NCBI GenBank assembly: GCA_022560025.1
Contig: JAFISE010000061.1
Span: 62,001 to 126,000, forward strand
Source of the DNA: Stagonosporopsis chrysanthemi
Lineage: Eukaryota > Ascomycota > Dothideomycetes > Pleosporales > Didymellaceae
Direction: 5' to 3'
Length of the DNA stretch: 64,000 nucleotides
Made by a program: the position numbers and the translations under genes. Below are positions 43,962-54,472 of this stretch, in pieces (the first letter of the stretch is position 1; every line of letters begins with the position of its first letter). Below the pieces are notes generated by a model. The model did no database searches and had not been told where the DNA came from. It worked only from the letters and a program-made list of their open reading frames with translations.

Positions 43962-46430
43962 CTATATCAGAGCAATCATCTTACGTTTCAATTCCGGGCA
44001 GTCTTTCGCATATACAGCATTCCGGTGTATCAAGCCAACGCCGCGTCGCTCAGCAGCCCCTTCTTCGTTGTACTCCACCAACATAACATAAAGGAACACA
44101 GGCAAGTACCCTGGCTCACCGCTGTATTTGGTATGTATGAATCGGGCTCCATGACGAATCTCAACTGGCACGGATTTTGCCGCGAGTGCCAGCAGTATTA
44201 ACTCGCATGCACCTCCACCTGTCTCTTCATACGTTTTAGTCCAGCTCCTGTCCACGGATGGCATGAAGCCGCAACAATCTCCGACAGCGTCCTGTATGAC
44301 GAGGCACGGTAATGACTGACCAACATCCATCACCCAGTCGGAGATATGGTCTTCTGGGAGCTGAAACTTCATCTGGGTGTATGAGCACCATGCCATGATG
44401 CAATAGGGATGCTTCTCAATCAGTTTGGTGTAAGAGATGGCAAAATCTCGGAGCATGGTGAAATCAGCAGCCGATTCCGCGTCGGTAGCTGGAGTTGGGC
44501 GTGTTTCCCAGAGATCAAGCACCGGTATCAGGCCAGTTTCCGACCATCTATACCATTGGACAACTGGCCGATAGGGATCGACACTGTACGAAGCGGCGAA
44601 TCTATTCGCCTCAAAGTCTACAGTTCCTACCCAGCCCGCCCAAGACCAAGACGGATAGTATCGGTGGCCTGTTTGGTATCTTTCAGGCACATTTTGATTT
44701 TCAACTGGTCTTCCCACTTCCATTTCGAGAGCTTGACGAAAATTCTGTGCTTCAAAGTCGCTCAGCTGTCGGCGTTGAGCTACGCCAGTTGGATACCAAA
44801 GGAGCGACTCCACGAATTTTGCAAAGGGATGTCCACAAAAGAATCCTGTTCCTTCAACGTGGGGCGACAGATGGTTCATAATACCTGTGAATGCCTTCAA
44901 GATGTCGCTCTCAAAACTTAGTCTACGCTTCGTAAAGTCACGTACCAGCCTGGCATATTCTTGGAACCAGCCTTGATTCTGCGTATCTCGATGGAAGCCA
45001 GAGTCAAGAAGGTAGTCAATCCTGCCTTCGCGGAATTTTGGTCTCGCTGGATGGGCTTTGAGACTTTCCGTTTCTCCTTCAGCCACGACGTCCTCACATC
45101 GTGCGTCCTGCGTGCATCTGAAGTACATCTGATGGTCTGTGAAGATCAAACAGCGCGGCGATAGTGCTCCTTCTTGAAACGTCCAACCCCTGGAAGACCA
45201 ATGGCAGCTTGCCAGAGAGGAGTTGTAGTCTGGTAAAGCGGACACAAGACGGATGCCCTCAATTTGTTCCATAAATTGTTGATGCAATCTAGGAGTGCCG
45301 ATGCCAGGTATAGCGTAGTCCTCGCTTCTCTCGACAGCTGTGGCAGCTACCAGTGTGACGTAAGCCTGTCCATATATCTTATCCATCTTTTTTATAAGTT
45401 CTGACTTCGACTCTGTATCGTCTTGGACAATACACAGCGCATCAATCCAAATGTAAGTTTCTTCCAGCATTGAAACAACCCGGCAGGCATCACGAATCAC
45501 CTTGGGAAGCTTTGATGATAATTCTTGAAGCGAGCCCGGTGTCCTAAGTTTTTGGAGGTTGTCTCTCTTAAGCTGAAGGGTATCAGGATCAAAAGTGGGC
45601 CACACATAGCTGAGCGCTGCGTATCTCGAATGTGCTGGCAGCTCTACCACACAATGTCTCTCCACGTCGAGGACCAACAACTGCAGATCTGATTCTTTCT
45701 TGGAACAGCTGTGACCATTGTCGCATGCGGATAGCCACTTGCGAGCTAGATCCATGTTTGCAGCCTGACGGTCGATGAGTCGACCGCCGAAGAGGGGCGT
45801 TTTCGACAGCATTGAAGCTTCTTCGCCAAGTATCCTTAGGACACACTTCGCAACGACTACAGCCGTCAAAGCGTCAATAAAAAGCACCGAGATGCAGTAA
45901 TGTCGCGCCCTCCCATGGCCCAGAGGCAAAGTTGCTGGTACGCTTGTCAAAATGACAAAGCATGTGTCCAGATCGGCAGAGCAAGCCAGACCAGATCCAT
46001 TTTCTAAGCGGGCTGCCGCGGAGAGAAGTCGACATAAGGCACAACATGTGCAGGCTAGAACGTTCGTTGCCCAACCCAGTTGGTACTTGTGCCCATTCCT
46101 GACCCCGAAAATGTTCCTGATCTCGATTTCTTCGCAGCTCTCGCAAAGGTTGATACCGGGAATTTCAATGTGCGCTGAATGTGGATCATCATCTGGCAAA
46201 GGTGGCGTCGCAAAAGTAATTGCGCCTGATGTACTTGAGACCTGTCTCTGTGTGACACTCTTCTCGGAATACGTAGGAATGACTAACATGTTCTCCGCGT
46301 GCCTCTGGAAGTCGTGTTCGGGTCGACGTATGGACCAACGCTGTAAGGAGCCATGCTTTAAGGTCATACTCCAAGTGGTCCCCTCTCCGTCAGGATCCTG
46401 GACGGAAGCGGTAGACTCATGTGTAGGCAT
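43962..46430 (-). CDS. Large HET-domain protein
   Basis: An intronless 822-residue protein from the ATG at 46430. Residues 1-230 are a variable head with a Cys-rich patch (LACTCCALCRLL). Then comes WLSACDNGHSCSKK, the common pre-HET motif with its Cys-His pair, followed by the HET domain at about 268-470: RYAALSYVWP, LPKVIRDACRVVSML, TYIWIDALCIVQDD, MDKIYGQAYVTLVAA, and SSRGWTFQEGALSPRCLIF with QMYFRC. A post-HET segment holds YPSWSWAGWVG. This is the classic long fungal HET protein of non-self recognition. It is intact, so it contrasts with the damaged HET gene to its left. It is divergent from the DUF4419 gene, 380 bp away. Confidence 0.92.
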   Translation of the reverse strand: MPTHESTASVQDPDGEGTTWSMTLKHGSLQRWSIRRPEHDFQRHAENMLVIPTYSEKSVTQRQVSSTSGAITFATPPLPDDDPHSAHIEIPGINLCESCEEIEIRNIFGVRNGHKYQLGWATNVLACTCCALCRLLSAAARLENGSGLACSADLDTCFVILTSVPATLPLGHGRARHYCISVLFIDALTAVVVAKCVLRILGEEASMLSKTPLFGGRLIDRQAANMDLARKWLSACDNGHSCSKKESDLQLLVLDVERHCVVELPAHSRYAALSYVWPTFDPDTLQLKRDNLQKLRTPGSLQELSSKLPKVIRDACRVVSMLEETYIWIDALCIVQDDTESKSELIKKMDKIYGQAYVTLVAATAVERSEDYAIPGIGTPRLHQQFMEQIEGIRLVSALPDYNSSLASCHWSSRGWTFQEGALSPRCLIFTDHQMYFRCTQDARCEDVVAEGETESLKAHPARPKFREGRIDYLLDSGFHRDTQNQGWFQEYARLVRDFTKRRLSFESDILKAFTGIMNHLSPHVEGTGFFCGHPFAKFVESLLWYPTGVAQRRQLSDFEAQNFRQALEMEVGRPVENQNVPERYQTGHRYYPSWSWAGWVGTVDFEANRFAASYSVDPYRPVVQWYRWSETGLIPVLDLWETRPTPATDAESAADFTMLRDFAISYTKLIEKHPYCIMAWCSYTQMKFQLPEDHISDWVMDVGQSLPCLVIQDAVGDCCGFMPSVDRSWTKTYEETGGGACELILLALAAKSVPVEIRHGARFIHTKYSGEPGYLPVFLYVMLVEYNEEGAAERRGVGLIHRNAVYAKDCPELKRKMIALI

Positions 46431-46810
46431 GATTAGAAGATTGAAGTGGTGTTGCAGTCTAACGGTTGGGGTGCACAGAGTTGTAGTAGGTACGAACCAG
46501 AATTCGCTTTGGTGATCGCCAGAAGCATGAGGCGCACCTGCATGCTGCAGTCAGACGAACCCTAGGAAGCATGCAAAGCCCCGCACCGGTCAATCTCTAT
46601 GCATGCAAGCGAGGCCAAAGTCGTCTCCTTCCATCCAGGATTGAAACCGACATCAGGCAACCCTGTCAGCTCAATAGGTTAATAGAGCTCGCATGGACGA
46701 CGTCTGATGTAAACCTAGTCTTTGCAGTCATCACAACCTTCCACCTGTGCTAAAGATCACTGAAAAGCCCCTATCTCGTCACTCTTATTGTTCCTGTAAG
46801 AACGTCCAAT

Positions 46811-48016
46811 ATGCCAGTCACCTTCGCCGTAGCAAGCCATCAAGCCACCAACTGGGCGACAAGGAAGGTCGGATCAAGCGACGCGCTGTTCGCAGCATCT
46901 TGTTCAAAGGATTCCAGCGATAGTCAAAAACTCATCCAGAGTTCTGTTTCCCGCCGCGACTTTCGCAAAAGGCATATCAGTCCTTCGAGCAATGGACTGA
47001 TCTGGGCTGTTTTCCATGCGTACAGTAAACACCACAATCTCGTTCTTCGACCAGAGGATATTTGGTTCGCCATCCTATGTCAACTGAATTTCTACATCAA
47101 CGCACATGCAGAAGAGCTGCGTGACTACTTCGTATCCCATGAAGGACGCAAAGAGCTCGTGGTGGAAGACGCCGGAAGCATGGAACATGCTGATTTTGGG
47201 GTTCTGGCCTGTCGCATGACCCAATTGATTCAGGACAACGTCAAAGAGCCACGTCTCCGCGAGTGGATCATGCCTTCTTTCACCACCACGACCGATTGCG
47301 ATCGTACCGTTGCTGCTATCCTCATGATGGGCTCTATGCAGAAGTACTTCAGCTTCAAGATGAGGCAGTGTTGTGGCATCCCATCTGTGACACTTTTAGG
47401 CGAGCGCAAAGATTGGGAGAACATATTGCTGAGACTAGACTATCTGTCCGAGCTGGGAACAGAGCCGGATACTTTTGCGAACCTCCTCAAGCCAGTCCTC
47501 CGGGAGTTTATAGCATCATTCGATGGTGAGCCGTCCGCATCGAACACGGAATTTTGGGGTAAGATAGTACACCGCAACAGCATGATGAGTGGTCAAGACT
47601 ATCTTTCGGGTTGGATCACGGCATTCGGTTATTGGAACGAGAACGGCAAAGCATCGTACATCCGTACGACAGCTCCTACTAGTCGGTATGAGGAGGTTGG
47701 ATGTTTTCTAGAAGACGTCTGGTATCCGTGCATCGACACTGATTCGGTTCCTGCTGGTTTTGCCTCCGTGCCGGTCACTGTTGATAACGATGGGGAAATA
47801 TGGAACACGAAGATGATCGCAGGCTCCATTGGAATCGAGGCTAAGCGTAGTGACGGGCAGGCAATCGATGGAGTCATCTATCACAACGTGGAAGAGAGCA
47901 CATCCGTCTCGCGGAGAATGCGCGGTCTTTTCGAAGAGAGAATAGGGTATGCTGGTCTGGACACCCTTCAACCGTTGACAGGCTGGTTCATGCATGACGT
48001 CGGCACCTCAATCTAA
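46811..48016 (+). CDS. DUF4419-domain protein
   Basis: An intronless 401-residue protein, starting MPVTFAVASH. After a variable head come the hallmarks of DUF4419: SNGLIWAVFHAYSKHHNLVL, RPEDIWFAILCQLNFYINAH, HEGRKELVV, LREWIMPSFTTTT, CGIPSVTLLGERKDWENIL, EFWGKI and LSGWITAFGYWNENG. DUF4419 proteins occur widely in fungi and some bacteria and protists; no activity is established. The copy is full length with no defects. It faces away from the HET gene at 43962-46430, so the two could share a promoter. Confidence 0.88.
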   Translation: MPVTFAVASHQATNWATRKVGSSDALFAASCSKDSSDSQKLIQSSVSRRDFRKRHISPSSNGLIWAVFHAYSKHHNLVLRPEDIWFAILCQLNFYINAHAEELRDYFVSHEGRKELVVEDAGSMEHADFGVLACRMTQLIQDNVKEPRLREWIMPSFTTTTDCDRTVAAILMMGSMQKYFSFKMRQCCGIPSVTLLGERKDWENILLRLDYLSELGTEPDTFANLLKPVLREFIASFDGEPSASNTEFWGKIVHRNSMMSGQDYLSGWITAFGYWNENGKASYIRTTAPTSRYEEVGCFLEDVWYPCIDTDSVPAGFASVPVTVDNDGEIWNTKMIAGSIGIEAKRSDGQAIDGVIYHNVEESTSVSRRMRGLFEERIGYAGLDTLQPLTGWFMHDVGTSI

Positions 48017-50200
48017 TCCTCGTGTATAGACATCTTTGAAAAGGGCGTAATCTTTTTTCGCTCCAAATCCTCTCATCTCCCTCTTATGACTTCATACTCT
48101 GGACTTCCTGCACCATGTAGAAGCAAAAGACAATGAACGCTTACATATAGCTGGCGATGTGCTGCTGACAGTTGTGATATCGGTTTTATGTCAGATGTGA
48201 TTCCGACGGACATGCTACGGTGCAATCTCCGTCCGTCCGTCATCTTCCCAATTAATATACGCGCTATTGAATGCGTTCAGGACAGTTAATCGATTCAAGG
48301 CGAGACTCGAGGCTGACACGCAAGTCATCGCTCGCGAACGGTAGATCAACTCAGCGACGGCACTGTGGTACCCGGATACGCATCCAACTCCTAGATGAAC
48401 GGCGGCTTAAGAAGTTGGCACCAAAGAAATGATCGTCAGGGACAAACCTGTGGACATTGGCGGTTGCGTGTGGAGAAGGGAGGCTGTGCAAAGTGGATCT
48501 GAGGATCGCGGGACGACGGCCGTCTAGTGCGGGTTTGTGTTTCAGAGTGCCAGCCTGGATCGTCTTTGCTTTCGTTAAAAGAGATGAGTACATCTCGTCG
48601 AACAGTTCTGGCGGTTTGATCTTCAAAGCTGTGGGTATCACGTGACCTTGTGAGAGGTTGATGCCAAACATGCCCTCGTTCGATATTGCTTCACAGAATA
48701 TCCACTGCACCACTTGGGTGCATTTAAGAAGCGTGCTGTAACTTCGAATGCGCAGCTGCGACAATAAGAAGTTGTCGAGGCTGCAGCCGTCCCACCCGTC
48801 CTGCATGCACGCAATCATGGATGACGACGCGCACGCTCAAACTCTTCGCAGGAGCTGGTGACGCTGGGCTTGGGACCTAGAAGGCGCTAAGGCAGATCAC
48901 AATGTCGATGAGGCGTCGATTAGAGAGGCCAAGCGTGCGCACTCTCTTCTCGTGCGCAATACACGACCCGTACGAGGCTGACTCTGGGCGCTGGTGCCGC
49001 TGGCGCGCCGTTTGCATCTTTAATTTTCACATTGTTGCACCCTCAGGCCGCACGGATGGGGTTGGAGGGGGAAGTCTCAGACTTGAGGTGCTTCAGGACG
49101 TATGGCAGGACCAACAAGCATTCGCGAACATGGTGACAGGTGGCGACACAACGGCAGCTGCAGTGTAGTGGGCTGCACAGTGATGATGGTGTTGCGATTG
49201 TGTTGTCATGTGCGAAAGCGACGTGAGATTGGAACTGCCCAGTGCTCAGCGTATTCGCAGCGAGAACCCGGAGTCCGTAAAATTGATGCAAGATGCACGC
49301 GCTGGGCGAGCGGGCGCCATCTCAGTCAGCGCAAAACGGTCGCCAGCAGCGCCGTAATTGGCCCATGCCCGAGACTCGAAATTATTGGGGAGCCCTGGAG
49401 GGACTGGCAGCAATGGGTTGCTTCGTGTTGAGTGTGGCGGAGCATCGTGTCGCGGTTCCCTCCCCTGCTCCTGCCGCTTTCGGCGAATGTGACATCCAGC
49501 CTCCTCGAGGGTACCTGAATTAGCAGCATGCAGCGCGCGATTGCGCTCAAAGAACGCAACGCCGGCTTGCGCATGCAGCAGAGGATGGCCGCTCGCAGTC
49601 GCTGCAGGTTCGCCGGATTGGCGGCCAGCGCGAGGATCCTCTCTTAAGCTGGGCGCTGGGCGCTGGGCCGCGCAAGCCTGGTGGACCAATCACCACACTT
49701 GACCTGTCTCGCAACGACCCCCTATCCACCGCTACGCATAGACACCGGCTGAGGCCCCGCTGGGATCTTACTGCTGCGACTGTCTCGACACTCCTCTTCC
49801 CTCAGGCCTTCAAAACAGCAGAGAGGACCTGTGACGACAGCTTTAATTCATCATTTCTGGGTGTATCGAGGATCTGTCAAAGGGCCCGCCGATTGCTCAT
49901 CCGCTCGTTACCCATCCAACCGTCAGCCCTTGGCTCCGCCCCTGCCACCTCGCCCGCCAGCTGCCCGGTTTCCCAGTTGCGCCTGCCACCTCGACATCAC
50001 CACTCCCGACCCACACCCCCGACGCTCGTTCACCACCCGCCTTCACATTTACCTCGATATACCTACTCGCCTCCCCGCCCAGGTCACCTCGACATTCGCC
50101 CCCCGACTTCGCCGCCGCTGGTTTGGCCGACGCCCTCCCGTCGCTCTCACAGAGAGTCGCCTGACACCGCGAGCCTGATTCCGTCCACCACTCTCTCAAC
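48017..50200. other. Intergenic region and FLC-gene leader
   Basis: Apart from a doubtful frame at 48351-48818, no gene is seen. From about 49880 to 50200 the plus strand is strongly C/T-rich with CCCGACC-like words, typical of the long leader or promoter of a well-expressed fungal gene, leading into CAACATG at the FLC start. This is also where the accessory left side gives way to conserved genes. Confidence 0.5.
48351..48818 (-). CDS. Possible small protein of unknown function
   Basis: An ATG-started frame of 155 codons (MIACMQDGWDGCSLDNFLL). The middle (VVQWIFCEAISNEGMFGINL) looks protein-like; the end is basic. I recognise no domain, and no neighbour supports it. It may be a chance open frame or a piece of a larger degraded gene. 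Confidence 0.25.
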   Translation of the reverse strand: MIACMQDGWDGCSLDNFLLSQLRIRSYSTLLKCTQVVQWIFCEAISNEGMFGINLSQGHVIPTALKIKPPELFDEMYSSLLTKAKTIQAGTLKHKPALDGRRPAILRSTLHSLPSPHATANVHRFVPDDHFFGANFLSRRSSRSWMRIRVPQCRR

Positions 50201-52402
50201 ATGCGTCCGTCGCTTTCCAAGTCGCTGCTTGCGCTGGCAGCGACTGCGCTGCCCCTCGTCGCCGGCGCAGACAATCGCCTGATCGAATCGAAATCGCTCA
50301 ACCCGTGCATGAGCAACTCCAGTTTCTCCGCCACCCTGTTCAATGTCGTCTTCACACCCAACAACCGCAGTCTGGCCTTCGACATCCAGGGTATCTCCAA
50401 CATCGCAGGCAAGGTCGAGGCCGATCTCGAGCTGCTCGTTTACGGCTACAGCGCCATTAAAGAGGTGCTCGATCCCTGCGGCAACGAGGACCTTTCTGGC
50501 ATGTGCCCAATGAACGCCGGTCCACTCACCATCACGTCCAACTTGGATATCAGTCAGGACATTATGGGCTCTATTCCTGGAATTGCATACACTGTTCCCG
50601 ACTTGGATGCAGTTGTTCGCATCAAGATCAGGGATCAGGACTCCAAGCAGCTGCTTGCTTGCGTCGAAGCAGAGCTGTCCAATGGACACTCCGTCGAACA
50701 GAAGGCTGTCGCATGGGTGACTGCCGTCATTGCTGGTCTTGGCCTAGTGGCATCAGCAGTCACCTCCGGATTGGGCCACTCCAACACTGCCGCACACGTT
50801 GCCGCCAACGCCATGTCACTTTTTGGTTATATGCAGGCCCAGGCGTTCATCGGCATGACTGCCGTGCCTCTTCCTCCCATCGTTGCAGCCTGGACCCAGA
50901 ACTTCCAGTGGTCGATGGGAATCATCCGCGTCACTTTCCTTCAGAAGATGGCTACTTGGTACCAGCGCGCCACAGGTGGCACCCCAACCACGTATCTCTC
51001 TCAGCTGGCCACCATCAGTGTCGAAATCCAGAAGAAGGCAAAGCTCAAGCGCGCAATTGACAGCGTCAAGTTCGTCACCCGCTCTGTTGTGCGCCTCATC
51101 AACCGCAGTAACTCTGCTGCCACCGAGGCCCAGGCCGGCGGAGAACGCATTGTCTTGCACGGTATCAAGCGTGTTGGCTTCAAGGCTCGCATAGAAACCA
51201 CCAACATCTTTTTCACCGGATACACTTTCATGATGATCTTCATTCTGTTTACCGTCATTGGAGTGGTTGCTTTCAAATTCATCTGCGAGGGCCTTACTAA
51301 GGCTGGGAGGATGAAGGGCGACAAGTTCATCGACTTCCGCAACGGCTGGCGCACCGTCCTCAAGGGCATTTTGTTCCGTGTCGTACTGATCGGCTTTCCT
51401 CAGATGATGATGTTGGGTCTCTGGGAGCTCACTCAGCGCGACTCGGCTGGAGAAGTCGTCTTGGCTATCCTTACGATGGTGACCATGATTGGTGTTCTTG
51501 GTTGGGCATCCTTGAAAGTTGTTCGCATTGCGCAGCGCTCCATCGCTATGCACAAGAACCCTGCATACATCCTCTACTCGGACCCCGTCGCCCTCAACAA
51601 GTGGGGCTTCCTCTACGTCCAGTTCAAGGCTGCTGCTTACTGGTTCATCATCCCATGGCTCGTCTACCTGTTCATCAAGGCCATGTTCGTCGGTCTCTCC
51701 CAGTCCAATGGTACCGTTCAAGGTATTGCCCTTGTCATTATTGAGGCTGCCCTTCTCATTGGCGTCTCTGTCCTTCGCCCATGGATGGACAAGAAGACCA
51801 ATGGTTTCAACATTGCTATCGCTGCCGTCAACTTCCTCAGTGCTGTTTTCCTGCTGATGTTTACCGAGGTCTTCAAGCAGCCCGGAATCGTCACGGGAGT
51901 CATGGGAGTCATTTTCTTTGTTTTCAACGCCGCGTTCTCTCTGATCCTGCTGCTTATGCTTCTCGTCTCTTCTGGATTCGCCGTCTTCACCAAGAACCCC
52001 GATACCCGCTACCAGCCCATGCGCGACGACCGTGGTTCCTTCATCAAGTCGCAGACGCAGCTGACCACCGAGCTCGATGCATTAGGTGCTACCGCACGCG
52101 GCGAAGGCAAGGGTGCCCACGGATCGCGTAGCCGCATTGACGACGACGACGACTACTCCTCCGATGAGCAACGCCAGCTGGCTGCAAAGGAAGGAGGCTT
52201 CACCGAGCACTACGCTGTTGCACCTCCTCGCAGCCCAGCTAGCACTACACACACACACAACGCGCCGCCCTCGTTTTACGATCGCAGTAACGCTAGTCCG
52301 GTACCTTCATATGGGCGAGAGGGCAGCCTTCGCAATGATGTACAGCACCGTGCGGCAAACAACTCGAGCCCGTGGCAACGAGGAGCAGGCTACGACCATT
52401 GA
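50201..52402 (+). CDS. FLC-family flavin carrier / TRP-like channel
   Basis: An intronless 733-residue protein. MRPSLSKSLLALAATALPLV is a signal peptide, cleaved near AGA. Residues about 24-165 form the lumenal ML-like domain with paired Cys (NPCMSNSSF, LDPCGNEDLSGMCP). The TRP-like membrane domain follows with about nine spans, from AVAWVTAVIAGLGLVASAVT to the last pair near 570-610. It includes AQAFIGMTAVPLPPIVAAW and WTQNFQWSMGIIRV, typical of fungal Flc1-3. The C-terminal tail is disordered, with a run of Asp and Ser/Pro. Flc proteins are in ER and secretory membranes; they act in FAD import into the ER, calcium handling and cell-wall integrity. The symbol is withheld because the paralog (FLC1, FLC2 or FLC3) cannot be decided. 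Confidence 0.93.
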   Translation: MRPSLSKSLLALAATALPLVAGADNRLIESKSLNPCMSNSSFSATLFNVVFTPNNRSLAFDIQGISNIAGKVEADLELLVYGYSAIKEVLDPCGNEDLSGMCPMNAGPLTITSNLDISQDIMGSIPGIAYTVPDLDAVVRIKIRDQDSKQLLACVEAELSNGHSVEQKAVAWVTAVIAGLGLVASAVTSGLGHSNTAAHVAANAMSLFGYMQAQAFIGMTAVPLPPIVAAWTQNFQWSMGIIRVTFLQKMATWYQRATGGTPTTYLSQLATISVEIQKKAKLKRAIDSVKFVTRSVVRLINRSNSAATEAQAGGERIVLHGIKRVGFKARIETTNIFFTGYTFMMIFILFTVIGVVAFKFICEGLTKAGRMKGDKFIDFRNGWRTVLKGILFRVVLIGFPQMMMLGLWELTQRDSAGEVVLAILTMVTMIGVLGWASLKVVRIAQRSIAMHKNPAYILYSDPVALNKWGFLYVQFKAAAYWFIIPWLVYLFIKAMFVGLSQSNGTVQGIALVIIEAALLIGVSVLRPWMDKKTNGFNIAIAAVNFLSAVFLLMFTEVFKQPGIVTGVMGVIFFVFNAAFSLILLLMLLVSSGFAVFTKNPDTRYQPMRDDRGSFIKSQTQLTTELDALGATARGEGKGAHGSRSRIDDDDDYSSDEQRQLAAKEGGFTEHYAVAPPRSPASTTHTHNAPPSFYDRSNASPVPSYGREGSLRNDVQHRAANNSSPWQRGAGYDH

Positions 52403-54472
52403 CGCCAGGAGCATGAGGAGCAGGTGGGCAAGATTATTGACATGTATGGTCATGGTCGCTCCTCCGTGCAAAACAAGACTTGAAATATTAATGGGAAACA
52501 TATTGCGTGTGCATATATCCTGTATCGAAATATCTAATTCCACGACATGTCTCTGAACATTGGAACCCGGTCATGAACGGTGGCGTTCTCTTGCCAGCCC
52601 TCCTTACCATTTGGAAGAAGGCGCTTCGAGCTTCGTTTGCAGAGGGTGACATCCCTTATTTCCTACTGTCAATTTTCTTTTTCCCTTTTGTTCAGGTGCC
52701 TGGCACCCATCATTCCTTTGTCAACGGCGCAATGGGACAGTCAGTCATTGGCTCTATATCAGGTGTGCGTGGCACAGCCAGCTCGACAGAGCGACAACGA
52801 ATCGAAGAGCGAAGACTTGCAGACTACAGTATGCAGCTTTGGCAATGTGTAAAAACTACTGTGAAGTACTCAGCTCGCAATCTAAGATCAAACTATCCCA
52901 AACGTCTCAATGTGCATCCCGTGTTGTGGACTGATCGTGGCAGCCAGCAATACTCTTTTTAGGCAATCACACTCCTCGTTATCTTGGACCTAAGCACCTG
53001 CTGTGATCAATCGTCTTGGTAGACCTCAGACACAATCTCGATGTCACTAGCCTCGTATGTAATCCTTTGGCTTTGATCCCTTTACATGGCGATGCCCAGT
53101 CACTAGAGCAGCCGTGGGCTCTATTGCACCTTTTGGCACGCAACAGCGCAAATCATCGATTTCCCCAAACTTGGTCCACGACACTGGGCATTTTGCGACC
53201 ATACTGCAAACCAGCAAGCTCCCGCTGGCGCATCGAACGGGCGACCGAAGGTACGTCAAGATGCAGCGATTGCGGAGTAGACCAGCACGGCAGGCCAGTC
53301 GGAGGGACCGGCTAACCTGCTTGACAGGGTGGGGAAAGGCAGTGGACCGAAATCCTGGTATCGAACGCATGACAAACTGTGCATGCAGATGCTGCTGCAA
53401 GAGCTGCGAGACGACATGGTATCTTATCTGCAGTGGGACTAGAGATTGCTGATATCTGCTCGAGATTCGGTGTTAGGATAACGCGCCAGCCACAGTCACT
53501 CAACATGCGGATTAAGGCATCGGCTTGATCACGACCGGCAGTCGATTCTATCGAATTCGATAGCTCCACTCGATCATCAGCTGCGCAGTTATCTCACGAC
53601 TGCTGCTAGCGACGTCACAAAGCACCGATCATACAGCACCACGATTGATTTACGCCGAAGCGTCGTCAGAAGTGTCATGGCCATCCAGACAGATCTCGTT
53701 CCGTGGCACGCACAGCAGCGCTGCGTCTTGCACACGTTGAACCGGACGCAGAAGTCAGGGTAACTCCAGACGCCGCAATAGCCAATCAACTCACGCACGT
53801 TGATACGGATCTGCTTGATGATTGGGGATCCGAAGCCAAGGTTCCGCTTTTTTGTGCTCAGGCGACAGCCCGACCGGGAAACTCGAGTGAAAGGGTTCTG
53901 GAACAAGGCTTGCTTCCCTTTCGATCCAAAGTTGCAGATACCAACCGCGGCCTAATTTCAAGCGCGCAGCCCTGCGCTCATGTGTCACACGCGCAAGATT
54001 GGCGGCCTCAAGCGGGACACCGCCGGCAGTGCTTTAACAGTCCATGGCCGTCCGGATTTGTCGAGGCTGCACGCATTATTTTTCCATCGCGGGCACTCCG
54101 CGCGCGCCGCTTGCCCAAACCGAAGAATGTGTATGCTGCACTGAGTCGCCCATGCGAAATACCATTCTGGATCCCTTGTACCAATATTTGTGACTTTGTT
54201 CCCTTTATTTGCTTGGTACCGTCGCCACAGCCGTCCCGTATCCCTTGTTCGTTGGCGGTACCAAAAAGCCTTCCAGACCTTTTGTCATTGCTGGCTTGAA
54301 TTTTATCTCGAAAGTTTCGCGCAGTTTCGTCTTTCCCTACGCAGCTTCCAAACCCGTTTGACTTCTGGTGTCGCGTTTCACAACTCAAGGTTACCCTTTC
54401 ACACGCCTGTATGCAGTGACCATAGTACTGCTCCCTCAAACCAAACCTTCATCACGAGGCCCTTTTAACAGC
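52403..54472. other. Long intergenic region, no gene seen
   Basis: About 2 kb between the FLC and kinase genes. The plus-strand frames at 52507-52962 and 53703-54299 lack domain character and overlap antisense frames. It probably contains the FLC 3' region and the kinase promoter. Confidence 0.45.

Noticed and set aside
50816..51721. 301-codon minus-strand frame inside the FLC gene
   Set aside because: It is antisense to a clearly coding, conserved membrane domain.
53703..54299. 198-codon plus-strand frame upstream of the kinase gene
   Set aside because: No domain; it lies in the probable kinase promoter and is crossed by antisense frames.
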